DNA of 64,000 bases, from NCBI GenBank assembly GCA_018350325.1, contig JAEVLN010000017.1, forward strand, positions 1,388,666-1,452,665, given 5' to 3'. Under the pieces are notes generated by a model. That model ran no database searches, was not told the DNA's origin, and was given only the letters and a program-made list of their open reading frames with translations. The number at the start of each line of letters is the position of its first letter. The stretch's first letter is position 1. Positions 42,073 to 55,700 of the stretch are shown one piece after another. The translations under genes and the position numbers were made by a program. Source of the stretch: Globodera rostochiensis. Taxonomy: Eukaryota; Nematoda; Chromadorea; Rhabditida; Heteroderidae.

Positions 42073-43400
42073 AATATTGGTTTGTTATTTATTGGCGTAC
42101 AACTAGGCTACAAATTCACACAGCAATGGAATAAAATAGAATAAGATTGGTGGCCATTTTTTTGATCGTTTTTTGTTCATTAATATTTGCACTCGCAAGC
42201 TCCGGGGGGTCCGTCCGCGCCTGGGGGCCCCGCTGGGCCGGGCGGGCCGGGAGGTCCAACTTCCTCGCCATAAGAACTGTAAAGGGATTAATTAAGCCAT
42301 TAAATTGCGGAATTCGAGATAATCCACGAATCAATCCGAAATCCATTGCTTTCATTTTTACTGGTCTCGGAATAAATGTGCCCGAATCTGTTAGACCAAT
42401 AAACGATACCCGCGCACGGCACGAAGATGATGCTCGTACTTTTCTTCTTTGTCTCCGCCCTTTCCACCGCCCTCATGTCCATAACCGTAGCCTTCTGGCG
42501 GAGGGGGACACTTTGCCGAATCTCCGGGGGGCCCCGGCGGTCCGGGAGGGCCGGCATCGCCGGCCGGCCCGGCTGGACATTTGTTTTCATATTCCCCGCG
42601 GGCAACTCTGACAACGCCCACGGCATCCTTTTATTTTGGATTAATGCATTTCCAATAAAACATTCAAAAATTTTACCGAAAACGCCTCGGGCGCTGATCT
42701 TTTGCTGTGCTCGTACTTTGGAGGCGGCGGTTTCTCGTACTTTGGAGGCGGCGGTTTCTCATATTTGGGAGGCGGCGGTTTCTCATATTTGGGCGGCGGT
42801 TTCTCGCATTTGCCGGGCGGCCCCTTTTTCCCCGGAGCGCCCGCGGGGCCGGGCGGCCCCTTTGGTCCCGGCTTGCATCCTCCGGCTTCAGTGCCGTAGA
42901 TGAACAGGCAGAAGCCCGCCAGAAGAAAGTACAGCTTAAGATTGTTGTTGGCCATTCTGAAACATTTTTGAATTAAACTTTTATTAATACTTTGCATAGT
43001 TTGAGGATTTTGGAGCTATCTTGCATTGAAAAAAAATGAATAAAAATGCATTTTTTGAGCCCTTTTTGGTGCGCATAATCCGTTCCCCAGTGATAATTAA
43101 TTGACTAATTTCTATAAAAATGTGAGAAAATATTTTATTTTATTTTATTTATGTGCTACAGAATTCGAATGCTGCCATTTTATATCAAAAATTTTCGAGT
43201 TTTTTTATTATTCAGCCATTTTGTTCGCCATTCTCTCTCAGATCATCAGATTTAGTTTTGGCGTGATTAATTCCATACAAAAGGCCAAAAGATGTTTTTT
43301 TGTCATTGGTCCGGTGACATTTTGTGCGATGGAATGAACAATTTGGCGAATAAAAACTGAAGAATGAATGAATGAATGATGATGTTGCCAAATTTACCAA
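42073..43400. repeat. Right arm of palindrome 2
   Basis: Inverse copy of 38308-39635. Only scattered differences are visible, for example CCCCCAGGCGC for CCACCAGGCGC in Gly-X-Y block 3 and AAATATTAA for TTATATTAA at the 3' end of the gene. Confidence 0.93.
42180..42955 (-). CDS. Small secreted collagen-like protein, three exons, 197 aa (copy 2)
   Basis: Mirror copy of 38753-39528. Exons 42955-42677, 42627-42410, 42276-42180. The protein appears identical except near the C-terminus, where CECKY replaces CECLY. Exon lengths (279, 218, 97) are the same. Two near-identical genes diverging outward from a 2.4-kb spacer indicate recent inverted duplication or ongoing arm-to-arm conversion. Confidence 0.85.
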
Positions 43401-44640
43401 AAACTTTTTCCAAATTGGGTAAAATGAATTTAATTTGAAACTTTAAAAAACAAGTTTAATTTATTGCCATTTTTTTAATAATAATAAATTTACAAAAATG
43501 TCACTGCTAATTATTTTCACAATACTAAAAAGTAATTGAAATTGGTCGCTTTCCATCATTACAAAATTTCTCAAAAAAAACATTTGAATGTGACAACATT
43601 TCTCATTAATTTGTCGATGTTAAAATCTGGTTTTGGAATTGGTCGCACAAACTATTTAATAAAACAAAAACCCAACAGAATGAGTATGAGCCCCAGTTAC
43701 TTAAAAAAATTAGATTGGATCGAGAAGAAAACTTTTGTTGTAGTTTTTTGGTAGGAATTTTATACACAGCGGCTCAAAAAACGGATGTGTGCCAATAAAT
43801 AGAGAGTGCGAGATTGCCAACTAAATTGTCAACCCAAAAGCAAAAAGTTTTAGGCTTAAAGCAAAAATTTTTTCAACATTTTAAGCAAACAAGTTGAAAA
43901 AGTTGAATTTTGAGTAAAATGAGTGAAAATCATGCAATTGGGGCATTGAAAAGGGAGGAAAAGCAGCGAAAGCGGAAGTTCTTGGTCCGTAGAAGCTATT
44001 TGAAAGCAAGAGCTAAGCGATTGGATATCCCAAGAAGGTTATGCCCAGAAATGGTAAAACGACGAAATAGTGTGCAAAAGTGAGAGTGACGGTTAGACAC
44101 ATTAGAGTAACGAGAGAGAACGTGTAACATTGGGGTGCATCCCTGCAGTAGTATGCAACCCATAGAACTTTTTATTAGCTTTCTGGGGAATTGACGAAAC
44201 AATTCAGCGAAAAGTAGTAATTGCATGGAAGGGATTCGAACCCATTGCCCCTTTTTTGTTGAAAAGCTCACAGACCACTAAGCCAAAATTCAAATCTTTT
44301 CCGAACTAGAGCCCCAAAATTGAGCCGCTGTGTATAACAATTTATGCTCTTATTTTGCTACCAACATCACAGTACACGGTGTGATAACTAGGGCCCGGAT
44401 TTTAGTTATTGTTTCCAGGCCACAACGACCGTTTCTCATCGAGTTTTTAGCAACTATTTTCATAGTTTTTTTATTTTTAGAAACTCATTATTAAGAATAA
44501 AGGTCGGGTTTCAAGACCCGTCCTTGCCACATTCAAGGACGTTTGGGCGAGTCCTGGTGTAAATGTTTTTTTGACTTTTTAAAATTCCGTCAAACATCTA
44601 AAGATGATGAAAGAGAATCAACATTTTGGTCAATTGTTTT
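43401..44640. other. No confident gene
   Basis: A 49-codon basic frame at 43919-44083 (MSENHAIGALKREE to VKRRNSVQK) has no recognised domain. Possible tRNA-like sequence lies at 44225-44290 (separate entry). TAGGGCCCGGATTT near 44388 matches the complement AATCCGGGCCCTA near 47351 and looks like a repeat terminus. Confidence 0.35.
44225..44290 (-). tRNA. tRNA-like sequence, degenerate (SINE head or pseudogene)
   Basis: The minus strand has TGGCTTAGTGGTC (A-box-like) and GGGTTCGAATCCC (perfect B box and T-loop) 40 nt apart, the correct promoter spacing for a tRNA. The 7-bp acceptor stem does not pair and the anticodon loop lacks T33, so it is not a functional tRNA by eye. Confidence 0.4.
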
Positions 44641-45974
44641 GGTCTAAAACGGAGCATTTGTCCAAATGTTCATGGCCATCGAGAATGTGAAATTCGAACA
44701 CTTCGCCTGCCACAGATGGGCTAAATACGAGCAATGAAAAACGGCAAGGGACGCGAAGAACTCCTGAATTAACATTATAAAAAATAACTTTTTTAAATAA
44801 AAATTTACTCAATTAAAATTGAAAACATTTTCTGAATTCAATCAAAATTCATTCCGCTCGACCTTTCCAAACATCGCTATGCGTCCCCGGCCGATCAGCT
44901 GTAGAGATTTTTCGCGAAAATGCCACCATTCTTTGCGCAGAGTTTCCGTACGCAAAGAAAACGTGCGTCTTTAAAGTCAAAAAATTATTTAAAAACTTTG
45001 GTTAATTGGGACTAAAAGCATGTTACTAAATTTTCATTTATTTAGCAAATTAAAAAAAAATCAGAAATGCTTAGAGCATTTGGATCAAACTCATTAAAAG
45101 AGTTCCGACGATACATTGGCAATAATTCAAAGTTTCGTAAACCCTTTTTATTCGTTTATGAGGATTTATGTAAAAAATTGATTTTTTTCTGAAATTGTTC
45201 AAATTCGGGAGGTTCAGATATGCCAAAACCGAAGTATTTCGTATTCTAGGACCCAACGGTTTTTATGATTTTAAAAATTGTATGTTTTTTTTTCAAAAAG
45301 AAGGGCGGGCTACTAATGGCATTTTTTAAATTTGTGTCATCAAAAGTTCACTCTAATTTATAATTATATAATTCAATTCACAAAAAAGTTCAAAATAAAA
45401 CTGTGCGCGCTCACATTCGCATCTTTAAATTGGAAACGGTAGCGTAAACGAACGCCCGTCGGAAATCGAATTTGGCCTGAATATAAATTAAATAATTTAA
45501 ATTTAAATTTAAATAAACAAAATTGCACTTACAATTTTTCACTTTATCAAGCTCTGTCTTCATATGAATTCGAAACATTTTGTTGTACAAACTTTCCAAT
45601 GGAAAAGCGGTCAATTCGTGAAAACACGCTGAAACTTTTTTGCTTACATTCAATGAGAACCAAAAAAAAGGCAACAAACGAAGCAAAATGAAGCCATTTT
45701 CATCCGTTTCCGACAAATTTGCTTTACGCCAACGAAGTTCCAATAAAAAAAAAATATATATATATTTTTTAATATTTTTGGGGAAGTATTATTATTATTA
45801 TTATTAATATTTTTATACCCACGGTTGGGGATAGCGTTCATCGAGCAGAGTCTCAGGCCCTAAACCCATCCTCCGTGCAATCGCGGATTCATTCTGCTGT
45901 TGTTCTTGTTGAATTACGGGGACGAAAATAAGCGAGGCCAAAATCAAAATTTTAATGAAATTTGAGAAGTCCAT
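44640..45974 (-). CDS. Candidate secreted protein, about five exons
   Basis: From the ATG at 45974, exon 1 (to 45819) reads MDFSNFIKILILASLIFVPV, a signal peptide, then a Gln-rich stretch and MGLGPETLLDERYPQPW, ending TGG|GTATAA. Further exons: about 45744-45649 (ELRWRKANLSETDENGFILL), 45632-45535 (CFHELTAFPLESLYNKMF), 45478-45414 (AKFDFRRAFVYATVSNLKM), about 44970-44870 (TLRKEWWHFREKSLQLIG). The end of the gene near 44640 is a guess. The second exon would have to start after TTTTTATTG, without an AG. Family not recognised. Confidence 0.35.
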
Positions 45975-46019
45975 GCCCAAAATGGAAATTGACGATTAAT
46001 TTAAAGTTGTTTGATTAGG

Positions 46020-46130
46020 GTGTCCCCGACCCTTCGGGAATAGAAAAGTCGGGAGTTAGAGTTGGTTGACGTCTGGCTACCCTAATGCTTCTCGACCCTT
46101 CGGGAATAGAAAAGTCGGGTAATAGATTTG
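46020..46130. repeat. CGACCCTTCGGGAATAGAAAAGTCGGG repeat, two copies
   Basis: Two direct copies about 60 bp apart. Each contains an internal palindrome (CCCTTCGGG). Related wording (TCGGGGAACAATCC) appears in the array at 62390-62880. Confidence 0.6.
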
Positions 46131-46790
46131 TATTAGGTATTTAAAATAATAAAACAATTTGTTTTATTGATTGAACAAATATGGAGTTAGTTTAACAGCG
46201 GCCAAAAAATTCATGAAAATTTATAATTGTATCCATGTTGCTAAGCAACAACTTTTAAATTGATTATTTGAAGCTAAATGCATTAAACAAAAGCTTATTT
46301 GGAGCTTCTAGAGTGGACTTTATAATGCCTATTTTAGGGTTTTTGTGCCTAATGCCTATTTGTGTCTATTTCGACATTTTTGTGCCTATTTCATGCCTAT
46401 TTCGACATTTTTGGCGACTTTTTTCAGGATTTTGAGATATTTTCCAAAAAATGCCAAGAATAAAGGCAAAAGCTACGGAGCGTTCGTTTTCGGCATACAA
46501 AAACATTTTGGCAGACAATCGGATGAGCTTTACTCAGGAAAATCTATTTAAAATTTTATGATTTGTAACTGCAATAAGAAGAAATGATCGCTTTTTTTTT
46601 GTTGTTAAAACCTTCGGTAAAGTGGAAGCCCTGATGATAAAATAGGTATAGGTAGCAGCACATAAAATAATTTTTAGTCCCGGACGATAAATTTATTCAA
46701 AATTTAAATCAATCGATCAACAACAACAACAACAATGGATCATCAATAGCGCTAGAGGCAATGATCGGATAGACACAACAACATTTTGTT

Positions 46791-49700
46791 TACGCTCCGT
46801 CCAACTGCAAAAGCTTCTCCCGCTTCATTAGAATTGATTTAAGTGCCAATTTTGGCGCCAAAATCTCTTTGTGCTTCATGTTAATAAAGTGTCTTTTAAT
46901 TGTCACGTCGAATTGATTTGCCATTACATTGAGCTGTTCGGGCATTACATTGTCGTTGACAATTGCGAGAAGCCACACTTTGCAGAAAAGTGGCCTTAAA
47001 AATACATACCGGTACGTGTTTAAATTCTTTTTTTTAATATATTTAAAAATATTTTTTGAAAAACTGATCTTTGGAGGGGGGGGGGGTGCACTTTTGAAAA
47101 AATGCCAAAATATTTCTAAAAATTCTTTCATCATAAGCTGTCGCAAAAAACATATTTAAAACCATACAAACCCCCAGCCCTGCTGATCAGACAGACCGCT
47201 ATTACACATGTATTAGAGACCAAGATTTATATGCTCCAAAAAAGGCCAAAAATGCCAAACTTGTCCAAAAGAGCTTAAACCAACGCTAAAAAAGGCGATT
47301 TTGGCAATGTTCTTCAGAATGTTTAAGCATTAAAATATGTAAAAGATATAAATCCGGGCCCTATTATTATACAAATATAAGCATAGCTTCCCCTCTAATA
47401 AATACCGAAAGGCGGTCGTCTGCAAAACAATTTTGCTTGGCAAATCGCATGTTTCCTGGTAAACATTGGGGTTGAGGTGCGTTTCAATGCTTCCGCCCTT
47501 TTTGTCAATGTCGAAAATAATTTGCAAACGCATTCGCCATTCGACAAAGCCACAGAACGAATCAGCCAACTCTTTTTCTTCGGCCATACAATTGATGACG
47601 ACAAAATTTGCATACTGAAAAAGTTATTTATTTATTTATTAATTTGTTTAAAAGAATATTTTGAAATAAAATAAATAACCAATTAGAATATAAACATTTT
47701 TCATTTAATATTTGTTTTTAAAAAATGATTATTGTAAATTATTATTATCATTTTTCTCCATTTATTTCAAAATGTCGTCGTACCCTTTCAGTGAATGGAA
47801 TGGCGACGTTCAAAAATGCCTCCAAATTAAATGGTCTATTTTTCATTGAATTTATTTTGCTCAGTGCTGCAACAATTTTAAAATTAAACAAATGAAAATC
47901 AAAATAAATTCAAAACAAAAACAAAAAACCTTGTGCCATTTGGCGTCGAATGACTTTTGCGTTTGAATGTGTGACAAATCGGGTGGCATTTTGCAGAGGA
48001 CAAAATGTTGGGGTAAACACGGGCATTTCGAGCTCTTTGGGGTTTAGGGCGTGCAAAGTGTCGGGGAACGAATTTTTTTGCTCAATTTTTGTCAATTGAA
48101 TCGGAATTTGGACAGGCCTAAAGCAGTTAAAAAAAACTTTTGAAATATGTTGAAAAAAAATCAAAAAGCCTCCTTCCCTTACTTTGTCGAATAAATTAAG
48201 AAAAATTTTTCAAGCAGAAATTGCAAAGACGCATTCGGATAAAGAAGCACAATTTTGGCCACCATAATGGACAAGGCCATCCCGTTCAAAAAGCCCATTT
48301 TGTTCGAATAGATAAAATTGTCTTAAAAAGTGCAATAAAAATAAATAATTTTAGTTAAAAATTTTGTGAATAGAAATTATAAAATTCCATTCAAATGCAC
48401 ATCGTACTTTTTGACCAAATTTTTATTGCCATGAACAATTGACGAAAATTTCTGCTGTTGTCATTTGAATTACTAAACGATTGTTGCTGTTCCAAAATAT
48501 TCATCAAATTTTTAGTGCTGTCATTAGTAATTGTTATTTCACCAAAAAATAAATTTGCTATATAAAGCGTTGAGCGATAGCCTGAAAAATAAAATGCACT
48601 TTATTAAATTTTATTACAATTTATTTAAAACACCAAAATTTACATTCAAAAGGTTCAGCCCCAACACCGGCGCATAGATGAAATTAATTTTGTTTTCATC
48701 TCTTTCCTCATTTTTTGCATTCACAGATTTTTTCTCTCCAAATTTTTAAGTTTTTGTAGTTTTTTAATTTTGTGGGTTTTTGGAAATTTCGATCATTTTT
48801 TTACTAATTGACCAATTAGTCCTAAAAAAATTTTGGCGGTTGGCGCCCCAAACATGGCGCCCAGAAAGATCCCCGACATTTACTCCCAGAAAATTCGGGG
48901 CTGAACCCAATGTAAATATAATTCTTGAAGTGATAAAATAATTCAAATTGTTACCCACTTGCGAGAGTGCGACTCATATTTTTATGCTCACTATTCGTCC
49001 AATTAAATTGATTCAGCAAATTGGCCAATGTCTGATCATTAATTTTCTGTGCATCCAAATTTTGTACTTTTGGAATTGCGACTAGCGAAATGTCAAATTC
49101 TATGCAATCAAAGCTAAAGCGGATGAGCAAAATGGAGTACGACTCAATTTTGATCAGATTGGCCGTGCTTTCATGCTAAAGAATTATCATTTTTTTAATT
49201 GCCAAAATATTTTGATTTATTTAAAAAACGAACGTTTACATTTAAATCAAATTCACCTCACAAAGCTGACAAAAAAGTGACGCGTTTGTTTCCTCGGAGC
49301 ATTTATTTTTTGAACATTTCGAATTTTTGTCGTTGCCCATAAAATCGCTGACTTTCAACTTTTCTCCTGGCGTTATGCACACCAAATTCACATCGGAACC
49401 AATTGTGTGCGCGTTGAGCAAAAGTGAGCCAGAAATGAGGAGAAGCGATTGCTTATTTGACTAAAGCTTTTTGTTTATTTTAATTATTTTATATAATTAA
49501 TTAAATTGTCATTATTAAAGAACCCTCCGTCCGGTTGAGATAGAGCGTTGGCCCAAAAAACTTTTTTGGCATTTTGTTTCAATCCTATTTCGCTTAAAGT
49601 TTGGTTACGGCTAACTTAGAATTTACAATTTAGTTTAAATTAATTTTTTTAAATATTATTATTTTTTAATATTTTGAGTTTATCTAAAAACTTGCCCATT

Positions 49701-52700
49701 TGTCTACAATTGTAACAATTTTTTGCAAAGCTTCGATTCTTTTCTTTTCATATTCTTTTTTTTTGTTTAAATTTCCATAAACAAACGATGTCAAATAATT
49801 GTCGAACTGAATTTAAAAAAAGAAGTAAATAAATTCATTAAATGTGCCCACATTTTTAGCCAAATAATTTCCAACATAAATTGGATGTGCAATTGAAATT
49901 TGTTGTGAAATTTTGGGAAAAGTTGGGAGCAAATAATGTTGTTTTTCTTCTTCTGATTTGGTTACAACCGCATCAAACAATTCTTGGTCTAAATTTGTTC
50001 CGCTTTTATTTATTTTAATTAATTTAAAATTTGAATTAAACATTTTATTTAATAGTTTTTATACCAATTTCAATTTGTTCGTTCATTTTTTTGACTTCTT
50101 CCATTAGCACTTCAAACCGCGTAATATTCATTTGCATTTGAAGCAAATAATTTAATTTTTTATATTTCTCCTCAACCCTAAAATTCTTCCATTTTTGTCT
50201 TAATTCTTTATCCTCGTAAAGTGCCAACAAAACATTTTTCAAATGAATTTGCTTTCTCAAATTTTGTATTTGATAATTTATGCTATCGTTAATGCTGGTG
50301 GGTTGGCCGTTTCCGTGTTGGAAAACCAAAATTTGGCACAAAATATCGAACAATTTGTCCCGAATAAATTGGAAATCATTTTTATTTTCCATTTTCATTG
50401 TGCCCAATTTGCTTTTAAGTTTAGTCCAATTTTCATTTAATTTTTGCCAATTCTTTTTTTCTTCCAAATTATACACCAAAACATTCTCAATTTTGCTCAG
50501 ATTGGATATAATTTTAATGCGATTGTCAATTTCGTTTTCATATGCACACAAATCAAGGACATCTTTATCCATTTGGCCAATATAATTCAAAATGCTTTGT
50601 TTATATTGTTGAAGAAGTGTTGATTTGTTACATAAATCTAAAATAACATAAAAAATAGGTCAATTTAAATAACAAATAATTAAAAAAAAAGGAATTTTTA
50701 TTTTCATTTTTAAAGAAGGCAAAAAGAATAAAAATGCTAAATTACCTGAAAATGTGTAAATTGATGGCATTAATTGTTGCGGTTTTTGGTTGTCCGTCTT
50801 TTTTCTTTCTATTTTATACCATTTTTCTTCAGTTTTAATCATTGGTGTCTCATTTTGTTCAGTTATTTGCGGGTTTTGCAATGCAAATTCCTCAAAATTT
50901 TCTGTAACATTTTCTGCATTTTTTTGTTCAACTTTTTTGGATTCATCAATTTTCGGAATTTGACTGTTTTGGTCGATTGGATTATTATTATTATTTTCTT
51001 CAAAAATGTTTAAATTTTTCGATGTCGAAGGTTTTGCTTCCTCAATTTTTGTCCAGACTTTATCAACTTTGTTTTGATTTGTTTGTTTATTTTTGACATT
51101 TTCATCAGAATTTATTTTATTTTTATTTTTTACTCCATTATTCGCTTTATTGTCAACATTTTTATCATTTTTAAATTCATTTTTGCCATATTCAACGCCG
51201 ATCATTTTCAAAAATGCTTTCGTATCTTCAATTGTCAGAAGCTTGTAACAAATTTTTTCTACAATTTTTGTTGTTTTTCAGATCTTAAACAAATATATTT
51301 TAACTCATTTATTTATTGTATTAAATAGGTTATTGAAGGTTATTGCATTTTTTGATTTTAAATTAAAAAATAAATAAAATTTATAATTATCAAATGTAAT
51401 TATATATAAACATTAAAATTTAATATATCTTCTAAACTGAGTAGAGCTGGACCGGGATTTTTGGAAAAACGGGATAAGGATCAAAAACACGGGCAAAAAA
51501 GCGGTTATTGGAAATAAACCGGGTTTTGAAAAAGCCGGGGACCAACGTTCAATGCCAAAATAGACAAAAAAAATTCAGTACCGGTCCCGCTCTTTCTCTA
51601 TTCAGCGCCATGTCATTTGGGCACCGAGTTTTTTTTTCAAAAAAAGGAGGCTACAAGCTACAGTATTACCCTATTTTTGTAATGTATTACTTTAAAAAAA
51701 CCCTGGGATTGGTGCCAATGACTCGGTGCCCTAAAAACTCGGTACCCAAATGACTTGTGCCCTAATGGCCGGCCGGCACTCTATTCTAAACTCATTTTTA
51801 ACCTTCAGAAATTTTTGTAAATTCTTTCCCGACTTCCGATTGAATCTCAATTTTTTCAACTGTTTGAAATGCATTTTTTGGACCATTTCAGTTGGGGCTG
51901 GTTCATTTTTCGCTTCAAACCATTGAAATTCCGTCTCAGCAACTGCTGCAATTTCTTTTGGCAGCCAAACATTGCTCAATTTTTTCGAATTGCTTGTCAA
52001 TTTTTTGTTATTTTTGTTGGTGATTAAAAATTTGTCCATTTCTCAAATAAAAATATAAATAAAAAAAACTTTCAATTTTTCATATTATTTTTAATCAAAA
52101 ATTAGTTTTTTATTAGCGGCTTGATCACTCACCTAGCATCAAATTACTAATTAAAAGCGCGTATTTTGATGCCTTATCAGGCTCTGCACTGATTGATTCG
52201 TATACAAAGCGTAGATACAACCGCCATTGATCCATTAACGTTTTGAGCACCTTTTCCTCTTGCCCATATTTGTTGGAATCAAAATAATCTTCTATCAACG
52301 CAATCAGATCAGCCAAAACTCGGTGGGTAAGCCGGTCCATGTAGTTTTGATCAGTCAATAAGCGGTCGTAATGGGCCAATAAGCGATTTTTGTTGGTGAA
52401 AAATGAAATTGGGAAAATGTTTTTAAATTGATTTAGGTATACAGATTTTTGTAAATTAATCTTAACCTAATGCACCTAAAATGTTCAAAAAATTTTTTGC
52501 TTTTTTAAAAATCAGAATTTAACTTACAGTTGGCCAAATTTTGATGAAAAGAGAGAGTTTTAAAAAAAGCTAAGATTTAAAAAGGCAAAACTTACGATTT
52601 TGGTTAATTATTTTAGGTCGAATTTGTTCATTGCTCATCAAATTGAAAACTGCATCGCTGCCGACCAACATTCCCAATGTGTACAGTGAGCCCATCGTTT

Positions 52701-55700
52701 CCCGTATGCTTTGCACCAACAAATCATTATCGGAACATTTGAGCAAATATTCTCTAAAAAAGTTTATGTGCCAATGTGCCACGATGGCACTCTGATCGAA
52801 ATAAGTCGGATCGGCTTCAACATTGTCCCTGAAGCAATGCGCGGGTGTTTTCCAAATCACTTTTGTCAGTTTTTCCGTATTTGTTGTCATATTGATGAAT
52901 GCCACCGTAGTGCACAACATTCGAACGGTTGCCGACACTTTGTCGTCCTCAAAAATATCGATGATTCGTAAGGTGATTAAAGATTCAATTAGAACAATTT
53001 CAACTGATTTTCTCTGTTCATCGGTCAATGAAACAAGCCATGAAACGGCATTTCGTAGCGAAAGTTCCGTATGAATTGAGCGCACCGTTTCCATGGAACT
53101 CGCGCGAAAAATGTTTTCATACAAATTTTGAGTATTGAAATTTGTTGCTGTAAATTTTGGGGTGAATTGAAATCATAAAAATTAGAGTTTTAAAGCAGAT
53201 TTAAAGGCAGAACACTTATTTTGCTTATAATTAAATAATTGACAATTTTTATTTATTTTTTGTTTCAAATATATTAAATAATTCCATTTTCTTACTTAAA
53301 TTTTGTATCGTCGGAAAAGTGTCGGCCTTTTCCTTCAAAAATTCAAGAAAAAAAGGCGCTCGCTCAGCAAGTTTTAAAATTAGTTTTATATGAATTTTTA
53401 AAATCATTTGAGTGCTTTTCATTTCAGCGTCACTTTTGGTCTGCACTTTTTCATCTTCACAATTTGGTCTATTCCAATTAAAATCGGCTTCACTTGGCGC
53501 TCCAATTTTACCCTTAAATCAATCAATAAGCAATATGTATTATCGATTAGTTTTTAAATACATTTTTTCAATAAACCCATTTTAAAACCAATTTAAAGAA
53601 ACTATAAAAGCTAATTTTGTACTCATATAATTTTAGTTTAATTATTTTACCTTTACAATTTCGGACAACCCAAATTCGTCAACAAATTTTCTCCACGGTG
53701 CACTTTCTGAATGCATTGTTCCGTTGTTGGTCACCCATTCCAAAAAACTTTGCATATAACAACTTTTTTTGATTTTCTCCACAAAAGTTGGCGATTTTTC
53801 ACCAAAATTTTCCGATTTTGCAATTTTCAAAATTTGGCTGACCATTCGTTGCAATTTGGCATTTTTTGTTGTGTTCAGTGAACGAATAGCGCCCATAACG
53901 TCGTTTATTAGGTCGTTAAGCAGAAAATAAACGGCATCGGTGTTAAACAATTTTATTGAAAATGATGCCATCGATTCTTTGCCAATTAAAATTTGTTGGT
54001 ATAAAAAAGCCATCACAAAGATTTCGGAATCTAAAAGAAATGAGTAAATTGCTTTTAAAATATTTTTAGATACTTTAAAAAGCAATAAATATAAAATGAA
54101 TAAAAAATTAAAATAAATTAATCACCATCTGCGAAAATGTTTGGCGGCGGCGGCGGTGGCTCATCACTTTTTGTTGCAATTTGGCCTTTCCCCGTGGGCT
54201 CAACTTTTTGGGCTTTCCCCCTGGGCTCAACTTTTTTGCTTTTTTGACTTACATTTAACAAATTCAAAACAATTTCTGAACCATCGTCAAATAATTCGTT
54301 CATTCTTTTTTTATTAATTTCTATCCCTAAATTAATTTATTAGTATAAAAAATGGAAAAATAAAGAGCTTTTGGCTCCTTTTTTTGTTTTTGGAAGTGGA
54401 CAGCTTTATAATGCCTTAATTAAATAAAAAAAACTTGAATCTATAAAAAACAGTTAAAAAAAAACTCTAAAAATAAATCTATAAAAGCCTTTCTTCACGT
54501 CGGATTTCGAAAATCTAACTCAAAAGACCTAAACTTCAACAAATTTCAAATCACAAAAAACAGCGTGTAGTTACCCACGGTTCATATTATTCCAATTAAC
54601 AGTTTTCACTAAATTATGAATTTTACTCAGCGCAAAGAATTAATTACTTTTCAATTTGTCTCTGAATGATTTCAGCGATAATATATTTCCAACAGTTCCT
54701 CCGTGCATTTCTTTGAGAGTCCCGCCGATTGGAATTTTCGCGGATTTTTTGTCGCTCAAATTTGCGTTGGCGTCCCGTTGCAAATAAACTTCTAATGACT
54801 TTTTGCCCTGTTCCAGAAAGTTGAAATATTCGACGTCTTCAGCAAACGGGCTCAACCTTTTTGAGTCTTCCAATGTCTCAATCCATAGTTCAATTGCTTC
54901 CAAATATTTGGTGATTAATTGTTTATCTTCGTCTAAGCGAATTCCATCACCGATTGTTTTGAACCTCAAAAAATATTAAATTTATATTTTAATCGATTTG
55001 GTAATATGAAAAGTTGCGAATGGTTACCATGAAAGTAGCCAAAATAGATTTTCTCCGAAATTTTAGAATTAGTCCGACTTTTTAGAAACCAAAAAGAAAA
55101 TGGAGAAAGAAGATGTTCGCAAGAGTTTTACTCCAGGGGCCTATTTCAATTTCCGTCGTATCTCCGATATGATGTCATATCTCCGATACGACGTCGTATC
55201 GTGCATTTCTGTTTCAATTAAAAATCGTGGAAAAGGGACAATTCTGTTTCAATTAAATCGTAAATCCGATCATCGGAAGTACGACGACATCGTGAAAACA
55301 CACGATTTATTTGCACGATGCGATGCCTTTTTGTTTCAATTTTTATTTACTTGACGTCGTTAATACGACGAAACAAAGAAGGAAATCGTGTAAATTTAAT
55401 ACGCGGTTCCACCCACGTATGCTTTCACATCATGTAAACTTTAAAAATTATTTAATTTCGGAAAAATATGAAAAAAATAATTCTTATAGAACTAAGTCTC
55501 CTCTTTTCAATGGTATAAAAATCGTATACCAATTCCTCCCCATTTTTTAAATACTTAGTAGATTATTCCAAATGAACTCAAAGTTTGTTCCCACTATTTT
55601 TTGAAAAAAAATAAAAAATTTAAAAATCAATTAAAATGTGTTTCTAAGGGTACTCGGTGCGTAGAATTCGAATCTGCCCTCCATTTTGACCAATTTTCGA

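Noticed and set aside
45781..45806. ATT microsatellite as regulatory element
   Set aside because: It is a simple (ATT)n run in an intron with no other signal.
49813..50590. Separate genes on either side of the stop/start pair at 50047-50041
   Set aside because: The TAA and the ATG lie in a 76-nt AT-rich stretch with donor G|GTATAA (50064) and acceptor ATTTAG (49989) that joins both frames in phase, so an intron is the simpler reading.
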